A DNA stretch of 64,000 nt, from NCBI RefSeq assembly GCF_026535915.1, contig NZ_JAFNPF010000001.1, forward strand, positions 1,550,001 to 1,614,000, in the 5' to 3' direction. How positions within the stretch are numbered: position 1 is the first letter of the stretch; every line of letters starts with the position of its first letter. This stretch comes from Snodgrassella sp945267035 (GTDB taxonomy: Bacteria; Pseudomonadota; Gammaproteobacteria; Burkholderiales; Neisseriaceae). The position numbers were made by a program, and so were the translations under genes. Positions 46,623 through 56,772 of this stretch are shown here, piece by piece. Below the pieces are notes generated by a model. It was not told the origin of the DNA. It saw only the letters and a list, made by a program, of their open reading frames with translations, and did no database searches.

Positions 46623-48143
46623 ATGAATCCAGATCCCAAAAAATGTCCGGTCACCCATCTGACTACCGATCAAGGTGCGCCAGTATCTGATAATCAGAAC
46701 AGTCTTACCGCTGGGCCACGCGGTCCTTTATTAGCTCAAGACTTATGGCTCAACGAACGATTGGCTAACTTCGTACGAGAAGTTATACCTGAGCGACGAA
46801 TGCATGCCAAAGGATCTGGCGCATTTGGTACCTTCACCGTTACCCACGACATAACCCAATATACCTGTGCCAAACTCTTCAGCGAAATAGGTAAACAAAC
46901 CGAAATGTTTGTACGTTTTTCTGAGGTAGCTGCTGAACGTGGCGGTGGCGATGCCGAGCGTGATATTCGGGGCTTTGCCATGCGGTTTTATACCGAACAA
47001 GGCAATTGGGATCTAGTGGGAAACAACACGCCCGTTTTCTTTCTACGGGATCCTCGCAAATTTCCCGATTTAAACAAAGCCGTCAAGCGCGATCCACGCA
47101 CCAACCTGCGTAGTCCTACCTATAACTGGGATTACTGGACCCTTCTACCCGAAGCCTTCCATCAAGTCACCATGACCATGTCCGATCGTGGCATCCCCGC
47201 CAGCTATCGTCATATGCACGGTTTTGGATCACATACCTTCAGCTTCATCAATGCCAATAAAGAACGCTTTTGGGTTAAATTCCATTTTCGTACCCAACAA
47301 GGCATCAAAAACCTAACCGATGAAGAAGCAGCAAACATCATGGGACAGGATCGCGACAGTCATCAACGCGATTTATACAATGCCATTGAAAAGGGTGACT
47401 TCCCTAAATGGACCATGTATATCCAAATTATGGAAGAAGCAGAGGCAGAAAAAGTTCCTTTCCATCCCTTTGATCTGACTAAAGTTTGGTCACATCATGA
47501 CTACCCATTAATAGAAGTGGGTGAATTTGAACTCAACCGGAATCCTGATAACTACTATCTAGATGTAGAACAGGCAGCTTTTGCCCCCAGCAACCTCGTT
47601 CCAGGCATCAGCGTTTCACCCGACAAAGTACTACAAGCTCGCCTTTATAATTATGCAGATGCCGCGCGTTATCGCGTTGGCGTGAACCATCATCAAATAC
47701 CTGTCAACAAAGCACGTTGCCCAGTATTTAGCAATCATCGCGACGGCTTAACCCGAGTAGATGATAATTACGGCAGCCTGCCACATTATGAACCCAATAG
47801 TTTTCATCAATGGCAGCAACAGCCTGAATATAGGGAGCCACCTTTAAAAATCAATGGCGATGCAGATTTCTGGAATTTTCATGAAGATGATCACGATTAT
47901 TTCAGTCAACCACGCGCCTTATTCAACCTAATGAGTCAGGAACAAAAACAAGTACTTTATGACAACACAGCCAGAGCAATGGGCGATGCATTGGATTTCA
48001 TTAAATACCGCCATATTCGCAATTGCCATGCTTGCCATCCCGACTATGGAGCAGGCGTCGCCAAAGCCCTTGGAATGACTGTTGAAGATGCATTAGCAGC
48101 ACGCAGTAATGATCCGGCCCAAGGTTGTGCCGTACTGATTTAA
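46623..48143 (+). CDS. katA: Catalase (monofunctional, haem)
   Basis: Decomposes hydrogen peroxide; 506 residues, the small-subunit type. The distal His is in RRMHAKGSGAFG (His61), the haem-pocket Asn in GNNTPVFFLRDPRKFPD, and the proximal Tyr in RLYNYADAARYRVG. A strong TAAGGAG site precedes the ATG. Single-gene unit, convergent with the RTX gene. It is probably cytoplasmic, as there is no signal peptide. Confidence 0.96.
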   Translation: MNPDPKKCPVTHLTTDQGAPVSDNQNSLTAGPRGPLLAQDLWLNERLANFVREVIPERRMHAKGSGAFGTFTVTHDITQYTCAKLFSEIGKQTEMFVRFSEVAAERGGGDAERDIRGFAMRFYTEQGNWDLVGNNTPVFFLRDPRKFPDLNKAVKRDPRTNLRSPTYNWDYWTLLPEAFHQVTMTMSDRGIPASYRHMHGFGSHTFSFINANKERFWVKFHFRTQQGIKNLTDEEAANIMGQDRDSHQRDLYNAIEKGDFPKWTMYIQIMEEAEAEKVPFHPFDLTKVWSHHDYPLIEVGEFELNRNPDNYYLDVEQAAFAPSNLVPGISVSPDKVLQARLYNYADAARYRVGVNHHQIPVNKARCPVFSNHRDGLTRVDDNYGSLPHYEPNSFHQWQQQPEYREPPLKINGDADFWNFHEDDHDYFSQPRALFNLMSQEQKQVLYDNTARAMGDALDFIKYRHIRNCHACHPDYGAGVAKALGMTVEDALAARSNDPAQGCAVLI

Positions 48144-48163
48144 ATCGTAATCCGATTATGAGC

Positions 48164-48196
48164 AATCCCTTAAACAGAGGTTTAAGGGATTTTTTA
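48164..48196 (+). terminator. Terminator of katA
   Basis: AATCCCTTAAAC and GTTTAAGGGATT with a loop of about three to four bases, followed by a T-run. Confidence 0.85.
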
Positions 48197-48677
48197 ATCT
48201 TTTTATCATCGATAATTCATTATTTTTGAATTGACAAATAGGTGTGCAAAAGCATAAATTCAAGTGATTCAGCATAATGCAAATATATTTAACCTTTATC
48301 GAATGCAGAAAATAATAACCATTTTAATTTTGATGCAATAGACACCAATAGTTAACAATCAAATACATCAAATAAATAAAGAGCAAAAAACATATTAAAT
48401 ATCGACATTTTAACATTTAATTTTTTGTACAATAACTTATAATTGATATTATTCTTAAGTTTAAATATCTTTTATTAACCTTAATCATTAGTTTAATATA
48501 AAAATCCAAAGCATTGACCAAAATAAATAAAAAAATTTTTTCATAAAAAAAAATACATCAATATATAAAATTTTTTTTGCAAATTATCTCTATTTATTTC
48601 AATTCAATACCCAAAATTCAATAAAACACAATTAATGCACCTTACCATACTTGATAACAGTAACTAAAGTTCCTTAA
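48197..48677. other. Intergenic region between katA and the RTX gene
   Basis: About 480 extremely AT-rich bases between two convergent genes, with no ORF of note. It separates the housekeeping segment from the secretion locus. Confidence 0.45.
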
Positions 48678-48714
48678 TAAAAAAGGGTACCCATAAAATA
48701 TATTAAGGGTACCC
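48678..48714 (-). terminator. Terminator of the RTX gene
   Basis: Two copies of GGGTACCC (48685-48692 and 48707-48714), each itself palindromic, can pair over a 14-base loop; on the minus strand a T-run follows. Confidence 0.75.
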
Positions 48715-48738
48715 CATATTTACACTACCTCAACAGTG

Positions 48739-51700
48739 TTAACTGCCCCAATAAGCAGATATAGTATTTTGCTGATTAAATAAGTGCATTTGTTCCGCTG
48801 TACTCATTTTATCAGTCGTATTAACACTAAATCCTGCCATAGCCGACAATAAATTTTGCACTTGAGCCGCAGTGATTTCCTTATCATCCGCAGTTTCAAT
48901 AGTAAATTGTCGATAAGAGTTAGAATAAAACCAATCTTCAACAACAACTTGATCATCAGTTCCAATATGTCTGATCACTAAATTATTGTTGTCTCGGCTA
49001 AACCATAGCTCATCACTGTTATAATCTTGGAAGGCAATTTTATTACCAAAAGCATTTTTAGCATATGGATCATAAATGGTATCGCGACCATGGTTTTTGG
49101 CAAATACATAAGTATCATTGCCATCACCACCTGCCATATAGTCATTGCCCGTTCCGCCTATCAGCGTGTCGTTGCCATGATTTCCATACAATTTATCATC
49201 ACCTGCTCCTCCATCCAGTACATCATCATATGCACCGGTTTTTAGAATATCATTACCCTTATCGCCATGCAGTATCACTTTGCCACCGGTGTAACTAATG
49301 TCGTCGTTTCCGGCTGTGCCATACAATTCAAATCCTTTTTGATTCAGCTCAGCTAGAGTGACTTTCTTATCTTTGAACACAAAATTTTCAATTGAATAAT
49401 AATTCGAGTAAAAGAAATATTCCACAGTAATTGAATCACCATCGTTATAACCATAAATGATTAAATCATTACCTCTCTTACGGAATTTAACTTCGGCAAA
49501 ATCTATATCGGTGAATTGCAGTGTATCAGAGCCGTTTGTATCATAAATGGTGTCATGACCATGGCCTTTGGCAAAGATATAAGTATCATTGCCATCACCA
49601 CCTTCCATATAGTCATTGCCCGTTCCGCCTATTAGCGTGTCATTGCCATGATTTCCATACAATTTATCATCACCTGCTCCTCCATCCAGTACATCATCAT
49701 AACCACCGGTTTTAAGAATATCATTACCCTCATCACCACGAAGTATCACGCTTCTATCATTTATTTCAATGGTGTCATTTCCGGCTGTGCCATACAATTC
49801 AAATCCTTTTTGATTCAGCTCTGCTAGAGTGACTGTCTTATCTTTGAACACAAAATTTTCGATTGAATAATATTTCGAGTAAAAGAAATATTCCACAGTA
49901 ATTGAATCACCATCGTTATAACCATAAATGATTAAATCATTACCTCTCTTACGGAATTTAACTTCGGCAAAATCTATATCGGTAAATTGCAGTGTATCTG
50001 AGCCGTTTGCATCATAAATGGTGTCGTGACCATGGCCTTTGGCAAAGATATAGGTATCATTGCCATCACCACCTTCCATATAGTCATTGCCCGTGCCGCC
50101 TATTAGCGTGTCGTTGCCATGATTTCCATACAATTTATCATCACCTGCTCCTCCATCCAGTACATCATCATAAGCACCGGTTTTAAGAGTATCATTACCC
50201 TCATCACCACGAAGTATCACGCTTCTATCATTTATTTCAATAGTGTCATTTCCGGCTGTGCCATACAATTCAAATCCTTTTTGATTCAGCTGTGCTAGAG
50301 TGACTGTCTTATCTTTGAACACAAAATTTTCGATTGAATAATTTTTCGAGTAAAAGAAATATTCCACAGTAATTGAATCACCATCGTTATAACCATAAAT
50401 GATTAAATCATTACCTCTCTTACGGAATTTAACTTCGGCAAAATCTATATCAGTAAATTGCAGTGTATCTGAGCCGTTTGTATCATAAATGGTGTCATGA
50501 CCATGGCCTTTGGCAAAGACATAAGTATCATTGCCATCACCACCTTCCATATAGTCATTGCCCGTTCCGCCTATTAGCGTGTCATTGCCATGATTTCCAT
50601 ACAATTTATCATCACCTGCTCCTCCATCCAGCACATCATCATAACCACCGGTTTTAAGAGTATCATTACCCTCATCACCACGCAGTATCACGCTTCTATC
50701 ATTTATTTCAATGGTGTCATTTCCGGCTGTGCCATACAATTCAAATCCTTTTTGATTCAGCTCAGCTAGGGTGATTGTCTTATCTTTGAACGCAAAATTT
50801 TCTATTGAATTATATTTATTCCAGTAAAAGAAATATTCCACAGTGATTGAATCACCGTCGTTATAACCATAAATGATTAAATCATTACCTCTCTTACGGA
50901 ATTTAACTTCAGCAAAATCTATATCGGTAAATTGCAGTGTATCTGAGCCGTTTGTATCATAAATGGTGTCATGACCATGGCCTTTGGCAAAGACATAAGT
51001 ATCATTGCCATCACCACCTTCCATATAGTCATTGCCCGTGCCGCCTATTAGCGTGTCGTTGCCATGATTTCCATACAATTTATCATCACCTGCTCCTCCA
51101 TCCAGTACATCATCATAACCACCGGTTTTAAGAATATCATTACCCTCATCACCACGCAGTATCACGCTTCTATCAGTTATTTCAATGGTGTCATTTCCGG
51201 CAGTGCCATACAATTCAAATCCATTTTGATTCAGCTCTGCTAGAGTGACAGTCTTATCTTTGAACACAAAATTTTCAATTGAATAATTTTTCGAGTAGAA
51301 GAAATATTGCACAGTGATTGAATCACCATCGTTATAACCATAAATGATTAAATCATTACCTCTCTTACGGAATTTAACTTCAGCAAAATCTATATCGGTA
51401 AATTGCAGTGTATCTGAGCCGTTTGTATCATAAATGGTGTCATGACCATGGCCTTTGGCAAAGACATAAGTATCATTGCCATCACCACCTTCCATATAGT
51501 CATTGCCCGTTCCGCCTATCAGCGTGTCGTTGCCATGATTTCCATACAATTTATCATCACCTGCTCCTCCATCCAGTACATCATCATAAGCACCGGTTTT
51601 AAGAGTATCATTACCCTCATCGCCATGCAGTATCACTTTGCCACCAGTGTAATTAATGTCGTCGTCTCCGGCAGTGCCATACAATTCAAATCCTTTTTGA

Positions 51701-54700
51701 TTTAGCTGTGCTAGAGTGACAGTCTTATCTTTGAACACAAAATTTTCAATTGAATAATCTTTCGAGTAGAAGAAATATTCCACAGTGATTGAATCACCAT
51801 CGTTATAACCATAAATGATTAAATCATTACCTCTCTTACGGAATTTAACTTCGGCAAAATCTATATCGGTAAATTGCAGTGTATCTAAGCCGTTTGTATC
51901 ATAAATGGTGTCATGACCATGGCCTTTGGCAAAGATATAGGTATCATTGCCATCACCACCTTCCATATAGTCATTGCCCGTGCCGCCTATTAGCGTGTCA
52001 TTGCCATGATTTCCATACAATTTATCATCACCTGCTCCTCCATCCAGTACATCATCATAAGCACCTGTTACAAGAGTATCATTACCCTCATCGCCATGCA
52101 GTATTACATTGCCACCGGTGTAATTAATGTCGTCATCTCCGGTTGTGCCATACAATTCAAATCCTTTTTGATTCAGTTCTGCTAAAGTGACTGTCTTATC
52201 TTTGAACACAAAATTTTCAATTGAATAATAATTCGAGTAGAAGAAATATTCCACAGTGATTGAATCACCATCGTTATAACCATAAATGATTAAATCATTA
52301 CCTCTCTTACGGAATTTAACTTCGGCAAAATCTATATCGGTAAATTGCAGTGTATCTAAGCCGTTTGTATCATAAATGGTGTCATGACCATGGCCTTTGG
52401 CAAAGATATAGGTATCATTGCCATCACCACCTTCCATATAGTCATTGCCCGTGCCGCCTATTAGCGTGTCATTGCCATGATTTCCATACAATTTATCATC
52501 ACCTGTTCCTCCATTTAATACATCATCACCCGCACCAGCATATAATTGATCATTATTTTGACTGCCATATAATAAATCATTTGATGAAGATCCATTTATG
52601 GTTGCTTTATTTTGGCTATTGATATAAATATTATTTTGTTCAAATAATTCTGATTTGATTTCTTTTAGCCAGTTATTTAATTCACCCTGCTGATCTGCAT
52701 AAGTTAAATACTTATTCATTAATTCAAGGCTTTCATTCCAAGAGTTTTTAATCTCTGGTTGATAAATCAAAAATTCACTTAAATCTATAAATGCTTTTTT
52801 CTGATCACTTTCAGATACTTTTTCAAACATATTATAAACATGGGAAAAATCCCATTCAATTTTTTCTTCTTTTAGAACAAATTTTATTTCATTTAAATAA
52901 GGTAATAATCGAGTTTGAAATAACAAGCTTTTATAAATATGTTCCGATAGATCTGCATAGGTATTATCTATGGTATCAGTTATATGTTTGCGTTGTTCAG
53001 CAGTTACTGCGTAGAACTTTTGTGAGCTTTGACCAGTTAAAGAATTTAAACAATTCACCTTATAGCTTATTGATTCAAAATAATTTAACCATTCGACAGC
53101 AGGATCATCTTTATTATTCATTATTAACTTATATTGTTCTGGCGTAAATCCAGTTCCCTGGCCTGAACTTCCTGCTAACACAAAAAAATGATTAAAAAGA
53201 ATTTTGTCATCTTTATAATTTTTATCCGTCTTAGCCCATTCTTTGATCAGTTCATCCAATAACGCTATTTGCTCTTCTTTGGTTGTGGCGTCGGTATATT
53301 TTTTCAAAACATTATTAAGCTTTTTAGATAAGGTTGCCGCCTCGCGTAAATCACGGACACGCCCAATACCTTTAAGATTAATGGATGCTTTTTGCTCAGA
53401 TGTCAATTTGATGGGGTCAATGAATTCGCTGTAAACACTATCGAATCTAAAATTGACATCACCCATCTCTCGTTTTTTACCATCTACTGTCTCATAACTA
53501 CCCAGCTCCGCTAGAATATTTCCATTATCATAAGTTTTGTTGGCATTAGTATAGTTTAGACTTAAAGATTTAATACCTAACTGATCAAGCGAGAAGATTT
53601 CATTCTGATCAGTTTTACCATCTTGATTTAAATCACGCCATACTTTCAACTGATTAAAATTTATATCTTTATCATCTATTATGCCATCGTCATTTGAATC
53701 AAATTCAGCTAACGCTTCATATCCGTTTTTAGCAAATTTTCCATTTGAGAGTAAGGTACCATCACCGAAAAGTTCTGAACCATCATTAATGATACCATCT
53801 CCATTACGATCAACTACAAGAAAACCATCATCAGATTTGACCCAACCAGTAGCGGTGCGAATACCGTCATTGTCATGATCAAACATCGCTCCATTGAAAT
53901 CATTGGCACCTATGGTTTCAATCCCATCTCCATCTAAATCTAGAACTATTGGATCATAAATATAATATTTACCATCGCGGTTCAAGCCAAACCAGTCACC
54001 AAAGTCTGGTAAATCTCCATTCCAACCAGTTTTATCATGAACCCAATCAAAAACTGGACCTAATAAATCATCAAATCCGGGGATGTCACCATTCCAATCT
54101 GTTTCGTCATAAATCCAATCTGCAAAATCTTTGAATAAATCACCAACTTTATCAGCGAAATCATCTTTTGCATCATCTAATGCATCTGATAAATCATTGA
54201 ATAATTCACCGACTTTATCTGTAAATTCTTCATGTGCATCAGCAAGTTTATCAGCTTTATCTTTTATAAAATCGCTAACATTCTCTTTAAGAGTTTCAAA
54301 GTTTGACTCAGCATTTTTGAATGCCTCATTAACCTTGTCCCAACCCTTATTGAATGCTTCTTTAAATTCTTTACTTTCTTTTTGGAAAAAGTCAGATACT
54401 TGTTTTTTCGTTTCAGTTAGCATTGCATCAATATCTACTTTTTCTCCAGCCCATGTTCCGTAGACAGCAGCTGCAATACCACCTGCGACTAAAGCTGTTC
54501 CAGCAACAGCTCCGATAACAGCACCTGGGGCAGCCCCAACTCCCCCAACTGGTGCACCTGTTAGAGCTCCAGTTAGTGTAGCACTTCCTATTACTGTTAA
54601 AGCTGAACCTACTATATTCCAAATATTCCCAGTATCTATTACCCCGGTCTTGTGATAATCATGCGCAATAACTGTAGCATTGATACCCATATCAACGTAG

Positions 54701-54951
54701 TTTAATTTCCCCATCCATCCAAAACCAGATTTCTTTTCCAGTTTACCTAGTGCATTTGCATATCCTAAAATTGCAATTACTTCACTGGCACAAATTGCAT
54801 CCCGTGTTACATCATCATGTTTCTTATCTTTATCAGCGAGCTCTTTACCAGTAGATATTGTAGTATTACCCAGTTGTAATTTGTTTTGTATAACTTCTAT
54901 CGATTGTCGAATTGCTTCAGCTTCGCTTTTAGATATTTTATGGCCTGCCAT
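48739..54951 (-). CDS. FrpC-like RTX protein with self-processing module
   Basis: A 2070-residue calcium-binding protein, predicted substrate of the divergent type I secretion system. In order: a polar N-terminus (1-105); a Gly/Ala/Val-rich hydrophobic segment (about 108-165); an acidic amphipathic region (170-325) with two DWxxDxTxWNGD units; a module like the FrpC self-processing module, starting at the scissile Asp333-Pro334 in IYDPIVLDLDGDGIE and running to about 510; a helical region (510-780); then RTX repeats with GGxGxDxxx nonapeptides to about 2030, including seven full 157-residue units. No signal peptide; the C-terminus should carry the uncleaved secretion signal. AAGGGAG precedes the ATG. 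No acyltransferase gene is near. Target unknown. Confidence 0.9.
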   Translation of the reverse strand: MAGHKISKSEAEAIRQSIEVIQNKLQLGNTTISTGKELADKDKKHDDVTRDAICASEVIAILGYANALGKLEKKSGFGWMGKLNYVDMGINATVIAHDYHKTGVIDTGNIWNIVGSALTVIGSATLTGALTGAPVGGVGAAPGAVIGAVAGTALVAGGIAAAVYGTWAGEKVDIDAMLTETKKQVSDFFQKESKEFKEAFNKGWDKVNEAFKNAESNFETLKENVSDFIKDKADKLADAHEEFTDKVGELFNDLSDALDDAKDDFADKVGDLFKDFADWIYDETDWNGDIPGFDDLLGPVFDWVHDKTGWNGDLPDFGDWFGLNRDGKYYIYDPIVLDLDGDGIETIGANDFNGAMFDHDNDGIRTATGWVKSDDGFLVVDRNGDGIINDGSELFGDGTLLSNGKFAKNGYEALAEFDSNDDGIIDDKDINFNQLKVWRDLNQDGKTDQNEIFSLDQLGIKSLSLNYTNANKTYDNGNILAELGSYETVDGKKREMGDVNFRFDSVYSEFIDPIKLTSEQKASINLKGIGRVRDLREAATLSKKLNNVLKKYTDATTKEEQIALLDELIKEWAKTDKNYKDDKILFNHFFVLAGSSGQGTGFTPEQYKLIMNNKDDPAVEWLNYFESISYKVNCLNSLTGQSSQKFYAVTAEQRKHITDTIDNTYADLSEHIYKSLLFQTRLLPYLNEIKFVLKEEKIEWDFSHVYNMFEKVSESDQKKAFIDLSEFLIYQPEIKNSWNESLELMNKYLTYADQQGELNNWLKEIKSELFEQNNIYINSQNKATINGSSSNDLLYGSQNNDQLYAGAGDDVLNGGTGDDKLYGNHGNDTLIGGTGNDYMEGGDGNDTYIFAKGHGHDTIYDTNGLDTLQFTDIDFAEVKFRKRGNDLIIYGYNDGDSITVEYFFYSNYYSIENFVFKDKTVTLAELNQKGFELYGTTGDDDINYTGGNVILHGDEGNDTLVTGAYDDVLDGGAGDDKLYGNHGNDTLIGGTGNDYMEGGDGNDTYIFAKGHGHDTIYDTNGLDTLQFTDIDFAEVKFRKRGNDLIIYGYNDGDSITVEYFFYSKDYSIENFVFKDKTVTLAQLNQKGFELYGTAGDDDINYTGGKVILHGDEGNDTLKTGAYDDVLDGGAGDDKLYGNHGNDTLIGGTGNDYMEGGDGNDTYVFAKGHGHDTIYDTNGSDTLQFTDIDFAEVKFRKRGNDLIIYGYNDGDSITVQYFFYSKNYSIENFVFKDKTVTLAELNQNGFELYGTAGNDTIEITDRSVILRGDEGNDILKTGGYDDVLDGGAGDDKLYGNHGNDTLIGGTGNDYMEGGDGNDTYVFAKGHGHDTIYDTNGSDTLQFTDIDFAEVKFRKRGNDLIIYGYNDGDSITVEYFFYWNKYNSIENFAFKDKTITLAELNQKGFELYGTAGNDTIEINDRSVILRGDEGNDTLKTGGYDDVLDGGAGDDKLYGNHGNDTLIGGTGNDYMEGGDGNDTYVFAKGHGHDTIYDTNGSDTLQFTDIDFAEVKFRKRGNDLIIYGYNDGDSITVEYFFYSKNYSIENFVFKDKTVTLAQLNQKGFELYGTAGNDTIEINDRSVILRGDEGNDTLKTGAYDDVLDGGAGDDKLYGNHGNDTLIGGTGNDYMEGGDGNDTYIFAKGHGHDTIYDANGSDTLQFTDIDFAEVKFRKRGNDLIIYGYNDGDSITVEYFFYSKYYSIENFVFKDKTVTLAELNQKGFELYGTAGNDTIEINDRSVILRGDEGNDILKTGGYDDVLDGGAGDDKLYGNHGNDTLIGGTGNDYMEGGDGNDTYIFAKGHGHDTIYDTNGSDTLQFTDIDFAEVKFRKRGNDLIIYGYNDGDSITVEYFFYSNYYSIENFVFKDKKVTLAELNQKGFELYGTAGNDDISYTGGKVILHGDKGNDILKTGAYDDVLDGGAGDDKLYGNHGNDTLIGGTGNDYMAGGDGNDTYVFAKNHGRDTIYDPYAKNAFGNKIAFQDYNSDELWFSRDNNNLVIRHIGTDDQVVVEDWFYSNSYRQFTIETADDKEITAAQVQNLLSAMAGFSVNTTDKMSTAEQMHLFNQQNTISAYWGS
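49060..52520 (-). repeat. Tandem 471-base repeats in the RTX gene
   Basis: Seven near-identical units of 471 bases (one is 474) plus a diverged eighth unit at the 3' end of the gene. Each unit encodes a nonapeptide block (DDKLYGNHGNDTLIGGTGND) and a non-RTX beta segment (DTLQFTDIDFAEVKFRKRG through FVFKDKTVTLAELNQ). Units differ by scattered substitutions only. Confidence 0.92.
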
Positions 54952-55407
54952 AGAATACTCCCTTTCAATTGTAATTATTAGGTCAGAATAAAGTTAAAAC
55001 AAAAGTTAAATATATTAATTTTTAGATACCAAATTTATTAAAATGATTATTAAATTTAATATCTCATTTAATACCAACATCAACGTTAATAAATATTAAT
55101 TTTAAATAATATAAATTAATATTTCTTTTCAGATAAATTGATTAAGTCTTTATAGAAATTTATAAATCATAATTAAATTACTGTTAACTTTAGATTTTAT
55201 CTGCGTATGATGTTTATACCATAATTTACATAATTTAAGTATGGTTTTTTTTTATTAATTTATATAAATGTCGGTAGTTTTAATTACTGGGTCTACTAAA
55301 TTCGAATAATTTCCATTATTGCATTCAGCGAAACTATTAACTGCATCTAACAACTAAATCAATGTAAACTCGGACACAATTTATCTACACGGTGATGTTG
55401 TATAGAT
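54952..55407. other. Upstream region of the RTX gene
   Basis: About 455 AT-rich bases between the RTX gene and the membrane protein gene upstream on the same strand. Its length suggests the RTX gene has its own promoter, which I cannot pinpoint. Confidence 0.45.
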
Positions 55408-56409
55408 TTAAGTGTTCTCATTTTTTTTGGAAGTTTCGTCAAAATAAAAGTAGGGTTTATATAAAATATCGCCACAATTATTCATTATAAATATGGTTTT
55501 TTGTACTTCTAATATTTCAGTATTATTATTATATTTTAAATTATTAGTCGAATAGACTAATTTGGTAACGTCAAAATAAAAATTTCCAATCCCCCAGGAA
55601 TTTATGTCTTCATCTACAGGAATTCTCGCTTCTTGGTTAAATACACGTTCACCATTGTTTCCTTCTTTTAAAATGTAATGTTCAGCTACTAATGACCAAT
55701 CTGATTTATTTAAAATCTTACAGCAATTTTCGCTGTCATACATTGAAAAACTACTAGTATCATTCCATTGATGGATTAACATATAGTTGTTTAACCTAAA
55801 ATCATCATTTGCAAATTTTGCAATTGATTGATGGTTCCAGCTTTGAGCTTGATTATTTTTTATCAATGTATCTAGTTTTTCCCAAAATTCAGGAGTATTA
55901 AGTCTGATTTGAAACAATTTATCTGTATCAGAATTTTTTGGAATGCGTGCCACTTTACAAGTTTTTCCAGAATTGCAATCCTTTTCTGGTAACTCATGTA
56001 ACGCATGATATCTATTTTCATAAAACATTCGACCGGTTAAGCTTTTCATTGCTTTATACCACAGTTCTTTTTTACTATAGTATTTTTTATCTCGCCAGCA
56101 ATAACCCTTTCTATTTTTAGCCTCATATTCAACTTGCGGGATATTATTCGGTTTAGGATCTTTGGTTTTCATTTCATTCCATAAATCATATGGCGTAGTC
56201 TGGTTATTAAAAGAGCGAATAAAAAAACTCACGATTAAAATAGATAATAAAACAGCGAACATTAAACATAATAATGCTTTTTTGGGATCAACTTTTACCC
56301 ATGCTATCATGATCATAGTAATCCGAAAAACGACACGCATTGAGTAAAAAATGATAGCAATGATGATAATCAAAAGAGTTATTTCTATAAAATAATCAAT
56401 TTTTTGCAT
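55408..56409 (-). CDS. Cysteine-containing membrane protein, paralogue A
   Basis: A 333-residue protein that I do not recognise. Two transmembrane helices (about 8-24 and 45-63) flank a basic loop (RVVFR, WVKVDPKK), which by the positive-inside rule puts the large C-terminal domain in the periplasm. That domain shares with paralogue B the blocks GYCWRDKKYYSKKELWYKAM, DSENCCKILNKSDW, INSWGIGNFYF and FIMNNCGDILY. Six cysteines are conserved (104, 145, 151, 229, 230, 312), fitting disulfides. It lies upstream of the RTX gene on the same strand. Candidate immunity, docking or folding partner; this is inference. Confidence 0.75.
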   Translation of the reverse strand: MQKIDYFIEITLLIIIIAIIFYSMRVVFRITMIMIAWVKVDPKKALLCLMFAVLLSILIVSFFIRSFNNQTTPYDLWNEMKTKDPKPNNIPQVEYEAKNRKGYCWRDKKYYSKKELWYKAMKSLTGRMFYENRYHALHELPEKDCNSGKTCKVARIPKNSDTDKLFQIRLNTPEFWEKLDTLIKNNQAQSWNHQSIAKFANDDFRLNNYMLIHQWNDTSSFSMYDSENCCKILNKSDWSLVAEHYILKEGNNGERVFNQEARIPVDEDINSWGIGNFYFDVTKLVYSTNNLKYNNNTEILEVQKTIFIMNNCGDILYKPYFYFDETSKKNENT

Positions 56410-56772
56410 AAATTCTTATTCTCCATCTAGCCCATCCAGCCAAGAACATAAAATTCAAAAAAACTTAGACTTATTCAATAATTAAAATATGGATATCTGA
56501 CAATAAAATTAGAATTACATTAAGAAAATCAATATTCTTCTATATAACATTAACTTACATATTAACTACAGCAATTTATTACTAGTTTTATGTTAAAAAT
56601 CTTTGACATGATAATAGAATATTATTGCCTTACATTTATATAGACTCTATATCATTACTAAACAAGCACTCATCTTCTTCCATCGATTATTCGCAGATAG
56701 CTGAAATTTTTTTCACTAAGCTAAGATTTCTTCGATGGCTCAATAGATAAAACATATTATGCCTACAATAGT
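56410..56772. other. Intergenic region between the paralogues
   Basis: About 360 AT-rich bases without a gene or clear hairpin. Each paralogue probably has its own promoter. Confidence 0.4.

Noticed and set aside
49060..52520. CRISPR-like repeat array
   Set aside because: Unit length is 471 bases and the units lie in one long reading frame; no short repeats with unique spacers.
49065..52622. Series of His/Cys-rich plus-strand ORFs of about 64 codons every 471 bases
   Set aside because: They are the antisense image of the RTX repeats; the repeated low-complexity composition comes from the minus-strand gene.
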